NCBI GenBank assembly: GCA_963575745.1
Contig: CAUYUJ010013969.1
Coordinates: 275,609 to 339,608 of the forward strand
Length of the DNA: 64,000 nt
Source of the DNA: Prorocentrum cordatum
Lineage: Eukaryota > Sar > Dinophyceae > Prorocentrales > Prorocentraceae
Direction: 5' to 3'
Made by a program: the position numbers and the translations under genes. Each line of letters begins with the position of its first letter. Position 1 is the first letter of the stretch. This document shows, piece after piece, positions 30,739 through 42,292 of this stretch. The notes beneath the pieces were generated by a model. That model searched no databases, had not been told where the DNA came from, and saw nothing but the letters and a program-made list of their open reading frames with translations.

Positions 30739-30878
30739 GAAAGGAGTTCGCCCCGTCCTCCTGCCACATAATGAATGTCGGCTGCCTGCCGTCGGCGTGC
30801 CGGGGGAGAGCACTTGCGTGCATGTGTGCTTGTTTGCTGCCCTTTTGAAGCTCCTGGCTGCAGCCAGGACTTAACGGG

Positions 30879-31048
30879 CGAAGAACGGTGTAAAATAAAC
30901 TTGTTCGCTGTCGGGGGCGCCTGTCCCTGGGCGCCTGGAAAGTTTATACCCTTACGGTGGCACCATAGGGGTATAAACTTTCCAGCCGCCCAGGGGCAGG
31001 TGTCCCCGACGGCGGAAAGTTTATTTTATACCGTTCTTCGCTCGCTGA
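30879..31048. repeat. 165 bp foldback element
   Basis: Arms of about 75 bases. The left arm starts GCGAAGAACGGTGTAAAATA and ends GGAAAGTTTATACCC at 30955; the right arm starts GGGGTATAAACTTTCC at 30968 and ends TTTTATACCGTTCTTCGC. The loop is about 12 bases. The arms match nearly throughout, with a few mismatches. No coding capacity; it resembles a MITE or other foldback element. Confidence 0.9.
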
Positions 31049-31059
31049 AGGACGCGGAT

Positions 31060-31250
31060 TATGTTGCTCCCATCGCCCTTCAGGACCACATCCCAGAAAT
31101 AATTTCGGGCACCACAGCAAGTTTCGGAACAGTGTCGAACGAGTATCGCCTCCCAGGGCCCGACACGAGAAAGCCCTCCAGTTTCGGTACTTTCGTGGTG
31201 TTCGAAATTCTTTTCTGGTGATCAAGGCTAAAGTAGGTTGAAAACATCGC
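31060..31250 (+). repeat. Dispersed repeat R4, uninterrupted copy
   Basis: Contains GCTCCCATCG, GGACCAC, AGAAATAATTTCGGGCAC, CGAACGAGTATCGCCTCCCA and GGTGATCAAGGCTAAAGTAG. The same string order occurs at 57452-57869, where it is split by repeat R2. Confidence 0.8.
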
Positions 31251-32395
31251 ACAGGGATAAATAGGGAATCTTTCATATTCAGCGGATCTGAATGTAATTC
31301 TCGGGCACCGTGGCCTTCGCAGAGCGTTCAGGAACGCTCTGAGAGCGTTCCAGAACCCCCTGGACGAGTTATCCCTGTCCTAGCCCCGCCCGACTGGGGC
31401 GAGGTTCGTCAGCATGGAATCGGGAAAGCGGCTTGACTTGGAACGTCGTCGGATCGGGCTGCATCGGCACGGAGTCGAACTCGACCCGAACGATCTGCAG
31501 CGCCAGCAGGCACAGTAGTGCACCACGAGCACCGCGGGCCACACCGGATCGACGGAGAGTCCCAATCGAACCGGATCGGGCAGGCCGGAATCAACATCGC
31601 ATCGGATCAATCGGATCTAGCTGGGCCCTGCGGGGAGCCCTCGTCGCCACGGCTGGGTGTCCATGGAAACTCGGGTCAGAACGCGGGACACGCCCAGGGG
31701 CCGACTTGAGGCGCAGGACACAGACCTTTCTGGCGTGACGAGAAGAGAGGCAGACGAGGGCACCGCCAGCGACACGAGCAGGGAAGGGTCGTGGAATGCT
31801 GTAGCTGTTTGCCGGCGTCCAATTCGAGAGAAGTCTACATTGCCCAGTCCAGGGAGGCATCGTTGGTCTCCCTGTCGGGGGCGGCCCTGGTGCTCGTGTT
31901 TGAATTGTTCACAATGACGTCGATTCCATCCACCCCTGGTAACGTATGGTAACGTCGCGCTTCGGACCAGCACTTGCGCAAAATCGTCGCTGTGCTGGCC
32001 CCGTCCTGGACGCCCCCCGCCCGCAGCCCGGCAGTCAGCCAAAGGTCAACCTCGCGGTAATCACTCTAGGGGCTGCGCCCGTAAGCCACAAGCAAGCTGG
32101 CATGAAACGCGTTCGAGAACACGTGCGCGGGGGGGGTAGACACGCAGGGGAAAGGGGGGGGAGAGGGATCCGGAGGAGGCAGGTTAAGGAGGGAGCTAAG
32201 GAAAGCGTTTGCTGCACGAGGGAGCACCAGCCTTCACAGACCAGTCGTGGAACCGGTACCTGCCCAGCTTGACGATCTGCAGCCACACCTGGGGTGAGAT
32301 TCCCTGGTTGCCCCTTCACTCACCTCGCCCTCTTTTTATCTTCCCCTCTTGCAACGTGGGTAAGAAGGGGTGAAGGGAAAGAGTGGGAGGAACCA
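31251..32395. other. Intergenic, no gene seen
   Basis: Mixed composition. GATCGG-containing sequence at 31440-31620; G-rich run at 32128-32170. No recognisable gene, RNA or repeat partner. Confidence 0.45.
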
Positions 32396-32401
32396 CGGGA
32401 G

Positions 32402-32960
32402 AACGGGGGATGCAGATCGCCTCCTCCTCCTCCTCCTCCTCCTCCTCCTCCTCCTCCTCCGCATCCTCCCCCTCCTCCTGCCCCGTCGCCCTCACTGTCG
32501 TCACGGGAAAACCCTCCTCCTCCCCCACCCCCCTCCTCCCCGTCCTTTCTCTCCTCCTCTGCCGCTTCTCTTCTCCCTCCGCCTCCTGCTCATCGTCCTC
32601 CCCCTCGATTGACCCCTCCTCCTGCCCCCTCCCATCTCTCCTCGCCTTCCGCCTCCTCCCACTTGTCATCCTGTCCCTTCTTTCTCATGCTTGTCCTCTG
32701 CGTACTTCCTCCTACTCTGATTCCCCCTCCCTCCTCCTCCGCCTCCTCCTCCTCTCCTCCTCCTCCTCCTCCGCCTCCTCCTCCCTCCCTCCCTCCTCCT
32801 CCTCCTCCCTCCTCCTCCTCCTCTCTCCTCTCTTCCTCTCTCTTCTCTTCTTCCTCCTCTCTTCCTCCTCTCCTCCTCCTCCTCCTCACTCCTCCTCCTC
32901 CTCCTCCTTCTCCTCCTCCTACTCTTCTTCTTCCTCCTCTTCCTCCTTCTGCTCTTCCTG
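32402..32960. repeat. CCT-rich microsatellite
   Basis: Perfect CCT run at 32403-32461, then a less regular CCT/CTCTTC tract to 32960. The open frames here are artefacts. Confidence 0.9.
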
Positions 32961-33400
32961 TTCTGTTCTGTTCTCTATGGAGACAGGTGTCAGTGCCACC
33001 TGCCCCTAACAACAAACACAGCATAGGACCCAATACCTTGATCAGCCCCAGCTGGCAAAACCAGGCCAAAACGGGTGAGGAGCTGACCAGGTGCCCACTT
33101 CTCCTCCCACAGACCATCAATTAAACCACAAGCCTCAGGCTCAGCCCCCCCTGAAAGTTGGACCCCTTTGTGCGACGCACGGACCAGGGACACCAAAACC
33201 AACGGGGTGGGCGATCGGTGGCCTGTGACCGACCAACCCTTGTACTGCCGAGCCCAGCTGGGGAAATCCCCTTTGGCAAACCTCGTCCTCTGTCGTCTGA
33301 GGTCCTTGGTGGGGGGGTGGCCTGGGCATCTATTGGCTAGCGAGGCCACACCAGCCCACGCATAGCCTCCGCGTCACCGGCCCCGCTTCCCCCCACCCCC
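32961..33400. other. Intergenic, no gene seen
   Basis: About 440 bases of mixed sequence between the CCT tract and the left arm of the inverted repeat. No recognised features. Confidence 0.45.
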
Positions 33401-33805
33401 AGATGACGTCACGTTCCGCGCCGGCGGCGTCCAGGAATGCCAAGGGATGACCGAGGCCAAGTAAGACAAGCATGTAGGTGGCGATCTGCACCACAGCGCT
33501 TGTGCACATCACAATGCTCACGTGCACCAAACCGAACGTGCACACCACAGCGCTTGCATACACCGCAACAGCAGTGTGCAACGCAGCGTCGGTGTACACC
33601 ACAGTGCTTGCGAACACCACAGCGCAGCGCCTGTGTACACCACAACGAATGTGTATACCGCAGCAACGATGTGTAATAGTGCGCCGTGCACCACAATCCT
33701 TGCGTGCACCGCAGCGCTTGTAAACACCACGGCGCCTGTGTGCACCACGGCATCCGCGTGCAACGCAGAGCTGGTGAACACTACACCACCTGCGTGCACA
33801 GGACA
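33401..33805 (+). repeat. Left arm of inverted repeat, with 18 bp minisatellite
   Basis: Begins GATGACGTCACGTTCCGCGC, continues to CATGTAGGTGGCGATCTGCA, then about 17 copies of an 18-base unit, consensus CACCACAGCGCTTGTGTA. The right arm at 34605-34972 is the reverse complement in the same order. Confidence 0.88.
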
Positions 33806-33894
33806 AATAGAAGGAACATGTCAATGAGAATATGCTGCGGACTGCTAACCACAAGGCAAGGGAAGTGCGAATAATAGAATGCGATGTGCTTCCC

Positions 33895-34260
33895 TCCTCC
33901 TCCTCCTCCTAATCCTCCTCCTCCTCGTCCTCCTCCTCCTCCTGCTCCTACTCTTCTTCCTCCTGCTCCTCTTCCTCCTCCGGTTCCTCCTCCTTCTGTC
34001 CTCCTCCTCCTACTCCTCCTCTTCCTCCTCCTCCTCCTCCTCTTTTCGTTGCTCTGACCTGAAGCATATGCTTGTGGCGTTGTCCTCGTCCTCCTCCTGG
34101 ACACAACCTGGGGCGCTACAGAATCTGTTGCACCTCAACCTTCGAACGGGCGCACCTGGCAAACGCCATTAGCCACGCGTTGTTCCTCCTCCTCCTCCTC
34201 CTCCTCCTCCTCCTCCTCCTCCTCCTCCTGGTATTCCTCCTCCTCCTCCGCCTCCTCATC

Positions 34261-34291
<31 letters not shown>

Positions 34292-34292
34292 T
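33895..34292. repeat. CCT microsatellites between the inverted arms
   Basis: CCT-rich at 33895-34052 and 34180-34292, separated by about 130 bases of complex sequence. Confidence 0.9.
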
Positions 34293-34604
34293 CGCCTTTC
34301 CCCCCGTCTTTCGGGTTGGCGCTACGGCGCAAGTGCGCATCTCAGCGTGCGCAGCAGAATGGTCGATTGAATCGGTCCATTTGGTTCTTGGACGGCCAAC
34401 TCAGCGGGAGCCTTCCAGACGCAGATTGCAGGAGTTAGGATGATGCGGGAGGACTCGGGAGGACTCGTAGATTCCAGCGGCGCTCCTTTTTCCATATGAT
34501 GCTTTTCCAAATCCCAAATCCCATATGAAATCCCATCCAAATCCCAAGCGTTCCACGTTGCCATAAGGCATCTCTCTAAAATTCGAGATATCTATACAAC
34601 AATA
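34293..34604. other. Spacer between arms
   Basis: About 310 bases of mixed sequence. CAAATCCCA and CATATGA stutters at 34493-34550. No gene. Confidence 0.45.
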
Positions 34605-34972
34605 GTGCTCTGTTGCACACGGTTGCTGTGGTGTACACATGCGCCGTGGTGTACACAGGCGCTGTGGTGCACGCAGGCACTGCGGTGTACTCTGGTGATG
34701 TGTTGCAAACGGCTGCTGTGGTGTACGCAGGCGCTGTGGTGTACACAAACACTGTGGTGCACGCAGGCACTGTGGTGCACACTGGCGCCGTGTTGCACGC
34801 AGCAGCTGTGGTATACAGAGGCGGTGTGAATTACACAGGCGCTGTGGTGCACGCGAGCACTGTGGTGTACACAGGCGCTGTAGTGCAGATCGCCACCTAC
34901 ATGCTGTTGCTGCTCGTATTCGGCCATTCCGAAGCATTCCCAGACGCCGCCGGCGCGAAATGTGACGTCATC
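34605..34972 (-). repeat. Right arm of inverted repeat, with 18 bp minisatellite
   Basis: About 15 copies of the complement of the 18-base unit (GTGGTGTACACAGGCGCT), then GTGCAGATCGCCACCTACAT, CATTCCGAAGCATTCCCAGA, CGCCGCCGGCGCG and GTGACGTCATC. The order mirrors 33401-33805. One extra piece near 34905-34930 (GTTGCTGCTCGTATTCGG) differs in detail from the left arm. Confidence 0.85.
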
Positions 34973-36155
34973 GGCCCCGTCCCCCCATCCCCCCCAGATG
35001 ACGGCCGTCATCGCCCCGGACCAGAAACAGGCTCTTGGCGGCCGCGGGACCTCGGCATATGCAGCTCGACGAGGCGGCTTAAGAGATGGGCGAGTCGGCT
35101 CGCACAGCAAAGTTCACCTTCCTCGGGCAAGATGCGTTCTGTGTATGCGGCGCACTCTTTCAGTTCGAGTTCGGCCCGTCCCGTTCGAAGATTCCGTCGC
35201 CACTGACGGGGGCTCTCAGGGAATCCGAGCACGAGACGCAGCCAACAAGATAGCTCAGGGCGATCAAGATGATCGGACGCGGGCTAGGAGGCCCGTCAGA
35301 AGGGAGGGTAGCGGCGTGTTTGCCCGTACTCTCCCCCTGTCTGATTGGCCTCTTGTGGGCTTTGGAGAGTTCACGGCGCGGGTGTTTCCTGAGGCCCAAC
35401 CCCCCCTTCCTAGGTTCACGGCGTGGGTGTTTCCTGAGGTATCACCCCCACTTCGACGCCGCTGCGTCCCTCTCAGGAGTTCCCTCTTATCCTGAGGCGT
35501 GTTTGGTCACATACGTGCACTTCATGGCACGCTCCCTCCTCCAATCTCGTATCTCCCTTTTCCTCTCATTCCTATCCTCTCTACGACTACTCAATATGCA
35601 TACTACTCCCGTGCACGGCTTTCCAATCGGTGCGCGTTCAAATATTCAATGTAGTGTTCCGCTGCAGCGATGGCCACGGGTTATGCTCGGTGCTCAGAAT
35701 GGCGCTCTCGCCCCGGCGCGGCGCGGGCCGCATTTCTGGTTCCGAATCCTTACTCGTAGTCGTCCCACTCCTTTCCCCTCGTCGGCCTTCCCCTGATCCT
35801 CCTGCTCCTCCCACTCCTCTTACGACTGCTCTGGCTGCTGCTGCTGATGCTGCTGCTGCTGCTGCTGCTGCTCTTCGTGCTCCTCCGCCCTAAAACTTCC
35901 TTTTCCGCATGATCATAATCCTGCTCATCCGCCACCGCATCCCCTCCTCCGATGTGCACAGCTCTCCTGTTCTGACTGCGCATATAGCGATGGGGTCTGA
36001 TTGGGGCTCCAGGACAGCTAAGACGCCCACTGGCAGATAGAGAAACCACTTAGCGCACTGGGAAGAGATGCGTGCACGGAGGATGACAGATATCGCGCGA
36101 GCGCACCTAGCTTCTCACTCTCTCCCACCTCTCTGTTGTCCTACCCCACCTCGTC
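34973..36155. other. Intergenic, no gene seen
   Basis: A string TTCACGGCGYGGGTGTTTCC is duplicated at about 35370 and 35416. A TGCTGC-rich run is at 35838-35872. No gene recognised. Confidence 0.45.
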
Positions 36156-36414
36156 CGTATCATATTCCTTCTCCTCCTCCTCCTTCGTCCTGGATGGATC
36201 TCCTCCTCTTCCTCATACTCATACTCCTTTTCCTCCCCCCAACGTTGGCATCCGCCTCCTCCCGCTCCTCCTCCTCTTCTTCCTCCTCCTCCTCCTCCTC
36301 CTCGTCCTCTTCCTCCTCTTCCCCTCTTCCTCCTTCTCCTCCTCCTCCTCCTCCTCCACCTCCTCCTCCTCCTCCTCCTCCTCCTCCTCCTCCTCCTCCT
36401 CCTATTCCTCCGCT
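36156..36414. repeat. CCT microsatellite
   Basis: CCT/CTC/TCT tract with perfect CCT stretches at 36337-36410. Confidence 0.92.
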
Positions 36415-36674
36415 AAGGCTCACCGCGTCTGGGGGACACGACGTTACCGCCACGGGTACGGTCGTCTGGCGTCGGCGGTGCGGGGCCTACTGGTCCGTCA
36501 GGGTAGGGAAGGCGTTTGGGGCCCCCTGCCCTGACCCCAAAGACGTGCCCCCCGGCAGGCGGCGAGTCCTTAAATGCTTCCTGGGGGCAAGCATCCCAAG
36601 TCTGGTAAGCCTCTGAAGGGGGGGTGAAGGATTGGGATAGGTCGTCTCTCATATTAGAGCTGTGTCTGAGCGCG

Positions 36675-36905
36675 TTCCTCGATCCTCATCCTCCTCCTGC
36701 CCCTCCCCCTCCCCCTGTTCCTCCTCGCCCGTTGCGCCGCTACGAAGAAGTCCATCCTCCGCTGCTCCTTCCTCGTCAACCTCCTCCGCCCACATTCCCT
36801 TTTCATGCCCTCTGCTCCTCCTCCACATCATCATCAGCAGCATCATCAGCATCATCCGCATCAGCATCATCATCCTCATCCTCCTCCTCCTCCTCCGCCT
36901 CCTCC
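36675..36905. repeat. CCT and CATCAG tract at LINE 3' end
   Basis: CCT-rich at 36685-36730, CATCATCAG-rich at 36823-36875, CCT at 36878-36905. On the minus strand this is the sequence immediately beyond the last LINE coding segment, so it may be the element's microsatellite-like 3' tail. Confidence 0.7.
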
Positions 36906-36924
36906 TTTTTGGCATCCACGGCCA

Positions 36925-39900
36925 AAGAGCCCCTCAGAGGGGGGCCACACCCTCGAGATCGGCAGTGACCCCGACCCGCTTGTAGTCAGGGTGGGGTCCT
37001 TTGCCGAGCCTCTTGAAAACAACGCTTCGAGCTGGCGGCTTGCCCAAACAGGGCTTGGCGAAAGGCCTCACTTGACCTCCAGTCGGGTAGGCGTGGCAAA
37101 TCTGGCAAACGGCGGCGAAGCTGCCGTCGCTGAAATCCACCACAATACACCTGCGCTCGAGCGCCCGCAACTTGGCGGGATTTACTTTCAAAATCAAAGA
37201 ACAGTGGCCTGGGGGAGGCTTCGAGGCAGAACGCTTACACCTCAAACAGTGGAAGCACTGCCAAAATCGCCCAACCCAGTTCCAGTTATGCTGGGGCCCC
37301 GACGCTCTCGCCAAAGGGGGAGGGGCCACAACACGAGCAACCCCTTCGAGACTCGTACGGGGCCAAAGCTCTAGAATATTCGCCGCAAGCCGAAGAGTGG
37401 CCTGCGCAACGTCCACGAGATAGCCTACACGCCTCCCCTCGGACTCCGAAAAAACGGGGGTGGAGCAACGCTCCCATCTTTGCGGCCCTATCGGCCTCTG
37501 TGTTACCCCAAATTAAAATGCGATCATCCAACGGAAGGGACGGATCGTCTTCTTGATGGGCGTTCACCTTAGCCAACTCTTCCAAGTTACCCCCACCGAG
37601 CGCAAACGCTTGCATGACGAGGCCAGCGTAGGGCCGGTTCGGGTGGATGCGCTCGGCCTGAGTCTTGGTGAACTCGTTATCAACAATCTGACAATCGGAG
37701 AAAAGCCAGCTGGGACCGCCAGGGAGGTTGGCGATCGTGGCAGGGGCGATAAACTCGGCGGCCACACTCGTCTAAGGGAAGAAGTTGCTCACAGGCCCAA
37801 AGATCCTAGCGAGCAATTTTCCCGAAGGGGCGATCATCGCAGCACCCCAGCCGCTTCTAGAGAGGTCTTTGTCCTTCGACTTAAAACACGAGCCATCCAA
37901 GAAGACCTTACCCGAGATCTCCCTCATCCCCTGGGGAGGCGGCGGTAGTCCTTCCTCGGCGAAAGCCTCAGGAAAGAATTCATATCTAATTGCCTCAAGG
38001 GCGGTTTCGTGACTAAGGGGGCCAGGCAAGTCCTTAGCAGGGTGAGGGAACAATCCCGACTCGCACAGGAAGCGAAAGGAAGGGGTCGATTTCGCTCCAA
38101 GGTCCCCACGGATGCGGTCCAGAAGCTCAGGATCCACAACTTCTTGCCGTTTGTCTTCACAGGCCTCGCAAAACCACAACCTGTGAAGCACCGTGTCTCC
38201 ACTCCGAGAGCACAGGGGGCACACATCGGGCACGATGTAGCCCTTCTCCGCAACACGAGACATCGGCCACAAAGCCTGGCAGGAGAGCGCTCTAGTGGCG
38301 CCCTTCTGCTTGGGGGAAAATTTCTTGGAAACCAGGGCCCTGGAAACCACGTCAAAGCACAAACGATCTCCGTCGCCGTATTTCTCGCCAGCAGCAATCG
38401 TCAAGCCACGAAGGACCGAATCTTTTAAACACCTCTTTAAAAGGGCGGGGGAGGAGACCAGGAAAGGAATATTTCTTCCAGTATCGTCCGTACAGGTGTA
38501 GGAGTCGGGCATCGTCCAACCCAGTCTGGCCAATGAAAGATACAGAACTCCCATAGGTCCCTTGACCGATCTCCACGTCTGGGGGGGGGGGGGGCTCCCG
38601 GTAGATTCCCAAGACGACCGCAACTCTGCCCGCGATAGCCCCCACGGAGACGCATGCGTCTGCAGCAGCCACAACTCACGCACATATCTAACAATAGGCG
38701 CCACCGAGCCGTACCAGGCAGGGTCCGATTCCAAACGTGTCAAAATTGTCAAGCTGCGACCTCCAGCCGACGGCTTCAACGTAGAAACAAACATTTTACG
38801 AACTGACGCCAATTCTCCGTCTGTCATGCCGTGAACCTCCGAGCCGTACTGCAGGCCCGCCAGGGGGCCCGAAACGAACACCTTAGCTGTCCTACGTCCA
38901 AGAACGCCCCTAAGCTTCAGCAGCCTCCTGGTACGCCTGGCAGCGTGCGACAAGCGGGCCTTCGCCTTCGCATTGCGGCCACGAACACGCCTCGAGGTCC
39001 CAGCCGTAAAATCGATCCTCATGTCCACCGTGGCTTCGAGGGGAGGGCCCACCAGGGGCCCGAACGCCTCTTCGTGACGAAAGATGACCTTGGAAGAGGC
39101 GACACAAGCCACCTTGTCCATGGAAATTTGGGCCCTCATCATGCGAATGATCGCCACCTCGACCTCGAGGGCAGCCGAAGACTCCTTTAAACTCTCGACC
39201 ACGGTTTCGGCCGAACCAACCGAATTCAAAGCCGTGTCATCGATGTTAATGTCCAGCGCAGTGTTCGGGGCGATCGGAACGGAATCAAAAGCCTCCATCC
39301 CGTGAGCTTTGATCAAGAGTAGTCGCCATCGAGCATCCCGCGACAACACCGAAAGAAGCGTACTGGGAAGGGGAGACCACCCCGCACAAGACCATGCATC
39401 TAGCCGATCGGCACGCAGACAAGCACACCGACAACACAACAGGATCAACATTAAGCCTGAGGCTACGCTGCTCGAGCAGCGTTAAGGGAATCTGCTCGTA
39501 GTACTTCAGCATATCCCAAAAAAACAGCGCCTGCGTGACGGCCTCTTGCCGTGCTGGTCTCAGCTCGCATGGCCTGCCTCCAGACCACGTCCGTCGCGGA
39601 GCGGTGCTTCCCAGCAGCCCAATAAGGACGGTCGTCTTGGGCCTCCCAAAACACAGCAATAGGGCGGCGAGCCCTCCCCCACATGCGGTAGGGGCTGGAG
39701 AAGACCCCGATGGGGCGAAATCCAGGAACCGTCTTCGGAATCAAGGCCACGATGAGGGCCCGAAATTGATTAGGAAGCACCCCGCCAGGCAGCTCCACCA
39801 AGGTCCAGAGCTCCGAAAAACACCGAAGGGCAGAATCGCCCAGGAACTGGTAGTGCCTCATGTGGAAGTCGTTCAGACCGACGGCAGACCTACGAGAGAA

Positions 39901-40075
39901 TCCCCGAGAGATCTCCCTGATCGTCTCGACAGGGATGGCAGGAAGCGGATCCTGGGTACGAAGCCTAATCTTGGGGGCCTGGGTGCTGGCATGCCAAAGT
40001 TTCCCAAACTTCGACCTTTCCGAGTGCAGCAGCTCAGTAGGATCCGCGACCATGGAACCGAACCTACTCAGGGTA
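36925..40075 (-). pseudogene. 5'-truncated LINE: reverse transcriptase plus RNase H, broken
   Basis: Minus-strand coding remnant in segments. (1) About 40065-39525: RT start, including LPNQFRALIVALIPKTV and PGFRPIGVFSSPYRMW. (2) About 39525-39316: FFWDMLKYYEQIPL through VVAGCSMATTL. (3) 39316-37775: KAHGMEAFDSV, the catalytic LDINIDDTAL (the usual YADD/FADD place), a Cys motif (CPLCSRSGDTVLHRLWFC), and RNase H opening VFLDGSCF. (4) After an in-frame TAG at 37774-37772: AAEFIAPATIA, FSDCQIVDNEF and GNTEADRAA, which keep the RNase H acidic residues. (5) 37416-36934 in another frame: a Cys-rich tail (CFHCLRCKRS, VCQICHAYP). There are at least three frame breaks and one stop. No endonuclease domain remains, because a CCT tract begins where it should be. 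Confidence 0.85.
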
Positions 40076-40077
40076 CT

Positions 40078-40220
40078 CGTCGGCCTCCTCCTCCTCCTCC
40101 TCCTCCTCCTCCTCCTCCTCCTCCTCCTCCTCCTCCTCCCCGCTACTCTTCCAGCCCGCGACGAGCACTCCTCCTCCTCTTTCTCCCCCTCCTCCTCCCC
40201 CTCCTCCTCCTCCTCTGCAT
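40078..40220. repeat. CCT microsatellite truncating the LINE
   Basis: Perfect CCT run at about 40086-40138, then imperfect CCT to 40220. It lies at the 5' limit of the recognisable LINE. Confidence 0.92.
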
Positions 40221-40675
40221 GTCGAATGAATGCAGCGGGTCCTGCCCCTCCCCCTCCGTTCGCACTTCTCCCACCTCCCCCATCTCTCAACTAGGCCGAC
40301 GTAAACCGAGATTGAGCGGGAGTGTAGCGGGATTTCGACCGCGGGTATGTCAGTGCCGGTGCCGAACTGAACCTCCCAGGGGTTACACCCAAATTGGGGT
40401 GGGCGAACGGAGGAGACCACAACACGAGGTGAGCATGGGGGAAAGGCGTCCTGGAGGAGAAGGGCACTGTATTCGTTTTGCCGTGGTCGGTCCCCTGGGG
40501 TCCTCCCAGGGCCCTGATCCAGTCAACAGCCAACTCAGTATCAAGAGCAAGTCCTGCGGACAGCCGTTGGGCCTAGGACCCGTGCCCCTCAGGACCCACT
40601 CTAATTTCATGGCGGTTCACGCTTATCCATCCTCATGCTGCTTCTTATCCTAGGCAATGATGCTGCAGATCATGA
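40221..40675. other. Intergenic, no gene seen
   Basis: Mixed sequence between the LINE-side CCT tract and the long microsatellite. No match noticed to other parts of the window. Confidence 0.45.
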
Positions 40676-40676
40676 T

Positions 40677-40905
40677 CCGCCTCTTCCTCCTCCTCCTCCT
40701 CTATCCTCCTGCTCCTCCTCCTCCTCCTCCTCCTCCTCGTCATCCTGCTCCTGCGACTTTTCCTGATTCATACTCTCGTCGTCGTCCGCTTCATCCGCCT
40801 CCTCCTTCTCCTCCACCTCCTCCCCCTCCTCCTCCTACACCTCCTTCTCCTCCTCGTCCTCCTCCTCCTCCTCCTCCTCCTCCTCTCCTCCTCCTCCGTC
40901 TCATC
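40677..40905. repeat. CCT microsatellite
   Basis: CCT-rich with CGTC interruptions. Grades into the CAT tract at 40905. Confidence 0.9.
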
Positions 40906-41852
40906 ATTGTCATTATCCTCATCCTCCTCCTCCTCCTCATCATCATCATCATCATCATCATCAGCATCAGCATCACCATCAGCATCCCCTTCATAATATC
41001 ATGACTATCCTCCTCATCCTCATCCACAACATCCTCCTCATCCGCATTCTCATCCTCGTCATCAGCGGCAGCATCATCATCATCACCGCTGACACCACCA
41101 CCATCACAAATACCACAACACGCATCATCATTATCACCATCAGCATCACCATCAGCACCATGAGCACCATCACCACCACCATAATCATCGTCACCATCAT
41201 CACACCACCATCATGACCACCGCCGCCACCATAATCGCTACCACGATCGTCATCACCATCATCGGCAGCATCATCATCGTCATCATCACCATCATCAGCA
41301 TCATCAGTCGCATCACTATCACCAGCAGCATCGACATGATCAACATTACCAGCATCACCATCAGCACCATCATCACCATTAGCATCATAATAATAATCTT
41401 GCTCATCATCATAATATGTATCCGCCTGCGCATCATCAGGATCATCATCCACATCATACGCAGGATGATCATCATCATCAACAACATCATCATCATAATC
41501 ACCATCATCACCATCAATACCGCCATCAGCACCGTCACCGTCACCATCACCCTCGTCATTAGCATCAGCAGTATGATCATCATCAGTATTGACACCATCA
41601 CAATCATCACTATGAATTCTCATGCGTAATCAGTATTTGCATTCGCGTCAGCATCAGCATCGTCATAACCACCGCCATCACCAGAATCATGATCATCATC
41701 ATCATCAGCATCGTCATCATCACAATCATCATCATCAGCATGTTAATCCTGATCATCCTCCTCTTCCTCAGAATCATCACTTCGCATCATCAGCATCACC
41801 ATCATCACCAGCATCATTATGATCATCACAACCAGCATCATCATCATCGTGC

Positions 41853-41885
<33 letters not shown>

Positions 41886-41944
41886 GCATCAGCATCAGCA
41901 TCATCATAATCATCATCATGATCAGCATCAGCATCATATTCATA

Positions 41945-41995
<51 letters not shown>

Positions 41996-42172
41996 GAAAT
42001 TCTGATCATCCTCCTATTCCGCAGAACCATCACTCCGCATCATCAGCAGCAGCATTATCAGTACCATCATAATTATCACGACCAGCAGCATCATCATCGC
42101 CATCAGCATGATCATGATCATCATGATCATCAGCATCAGCATCATCACCAGCATCATCTGCATCATCATCAC

Positions 42173-42208
<36 letters not shown>

Positions 42209-42230
42209 CATCCTCATCCTCATCATCGTC

Positions 42231-42285
<55 letters not shown>

Positions 42286-42292
42286 CCATCCA
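40906..42292. repeat. 1.4 kb CAT/ATC microsatellite
   Basis: Imperfect CAT repeat with CAG, CAC and AATCAT variants. Perfect stretches at about 41853-41882, 41948-41994 and 42240-42286. Open frames of Met/Ile/His/Asp repeats on both strands are artefacts. Confidence 0.96.
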
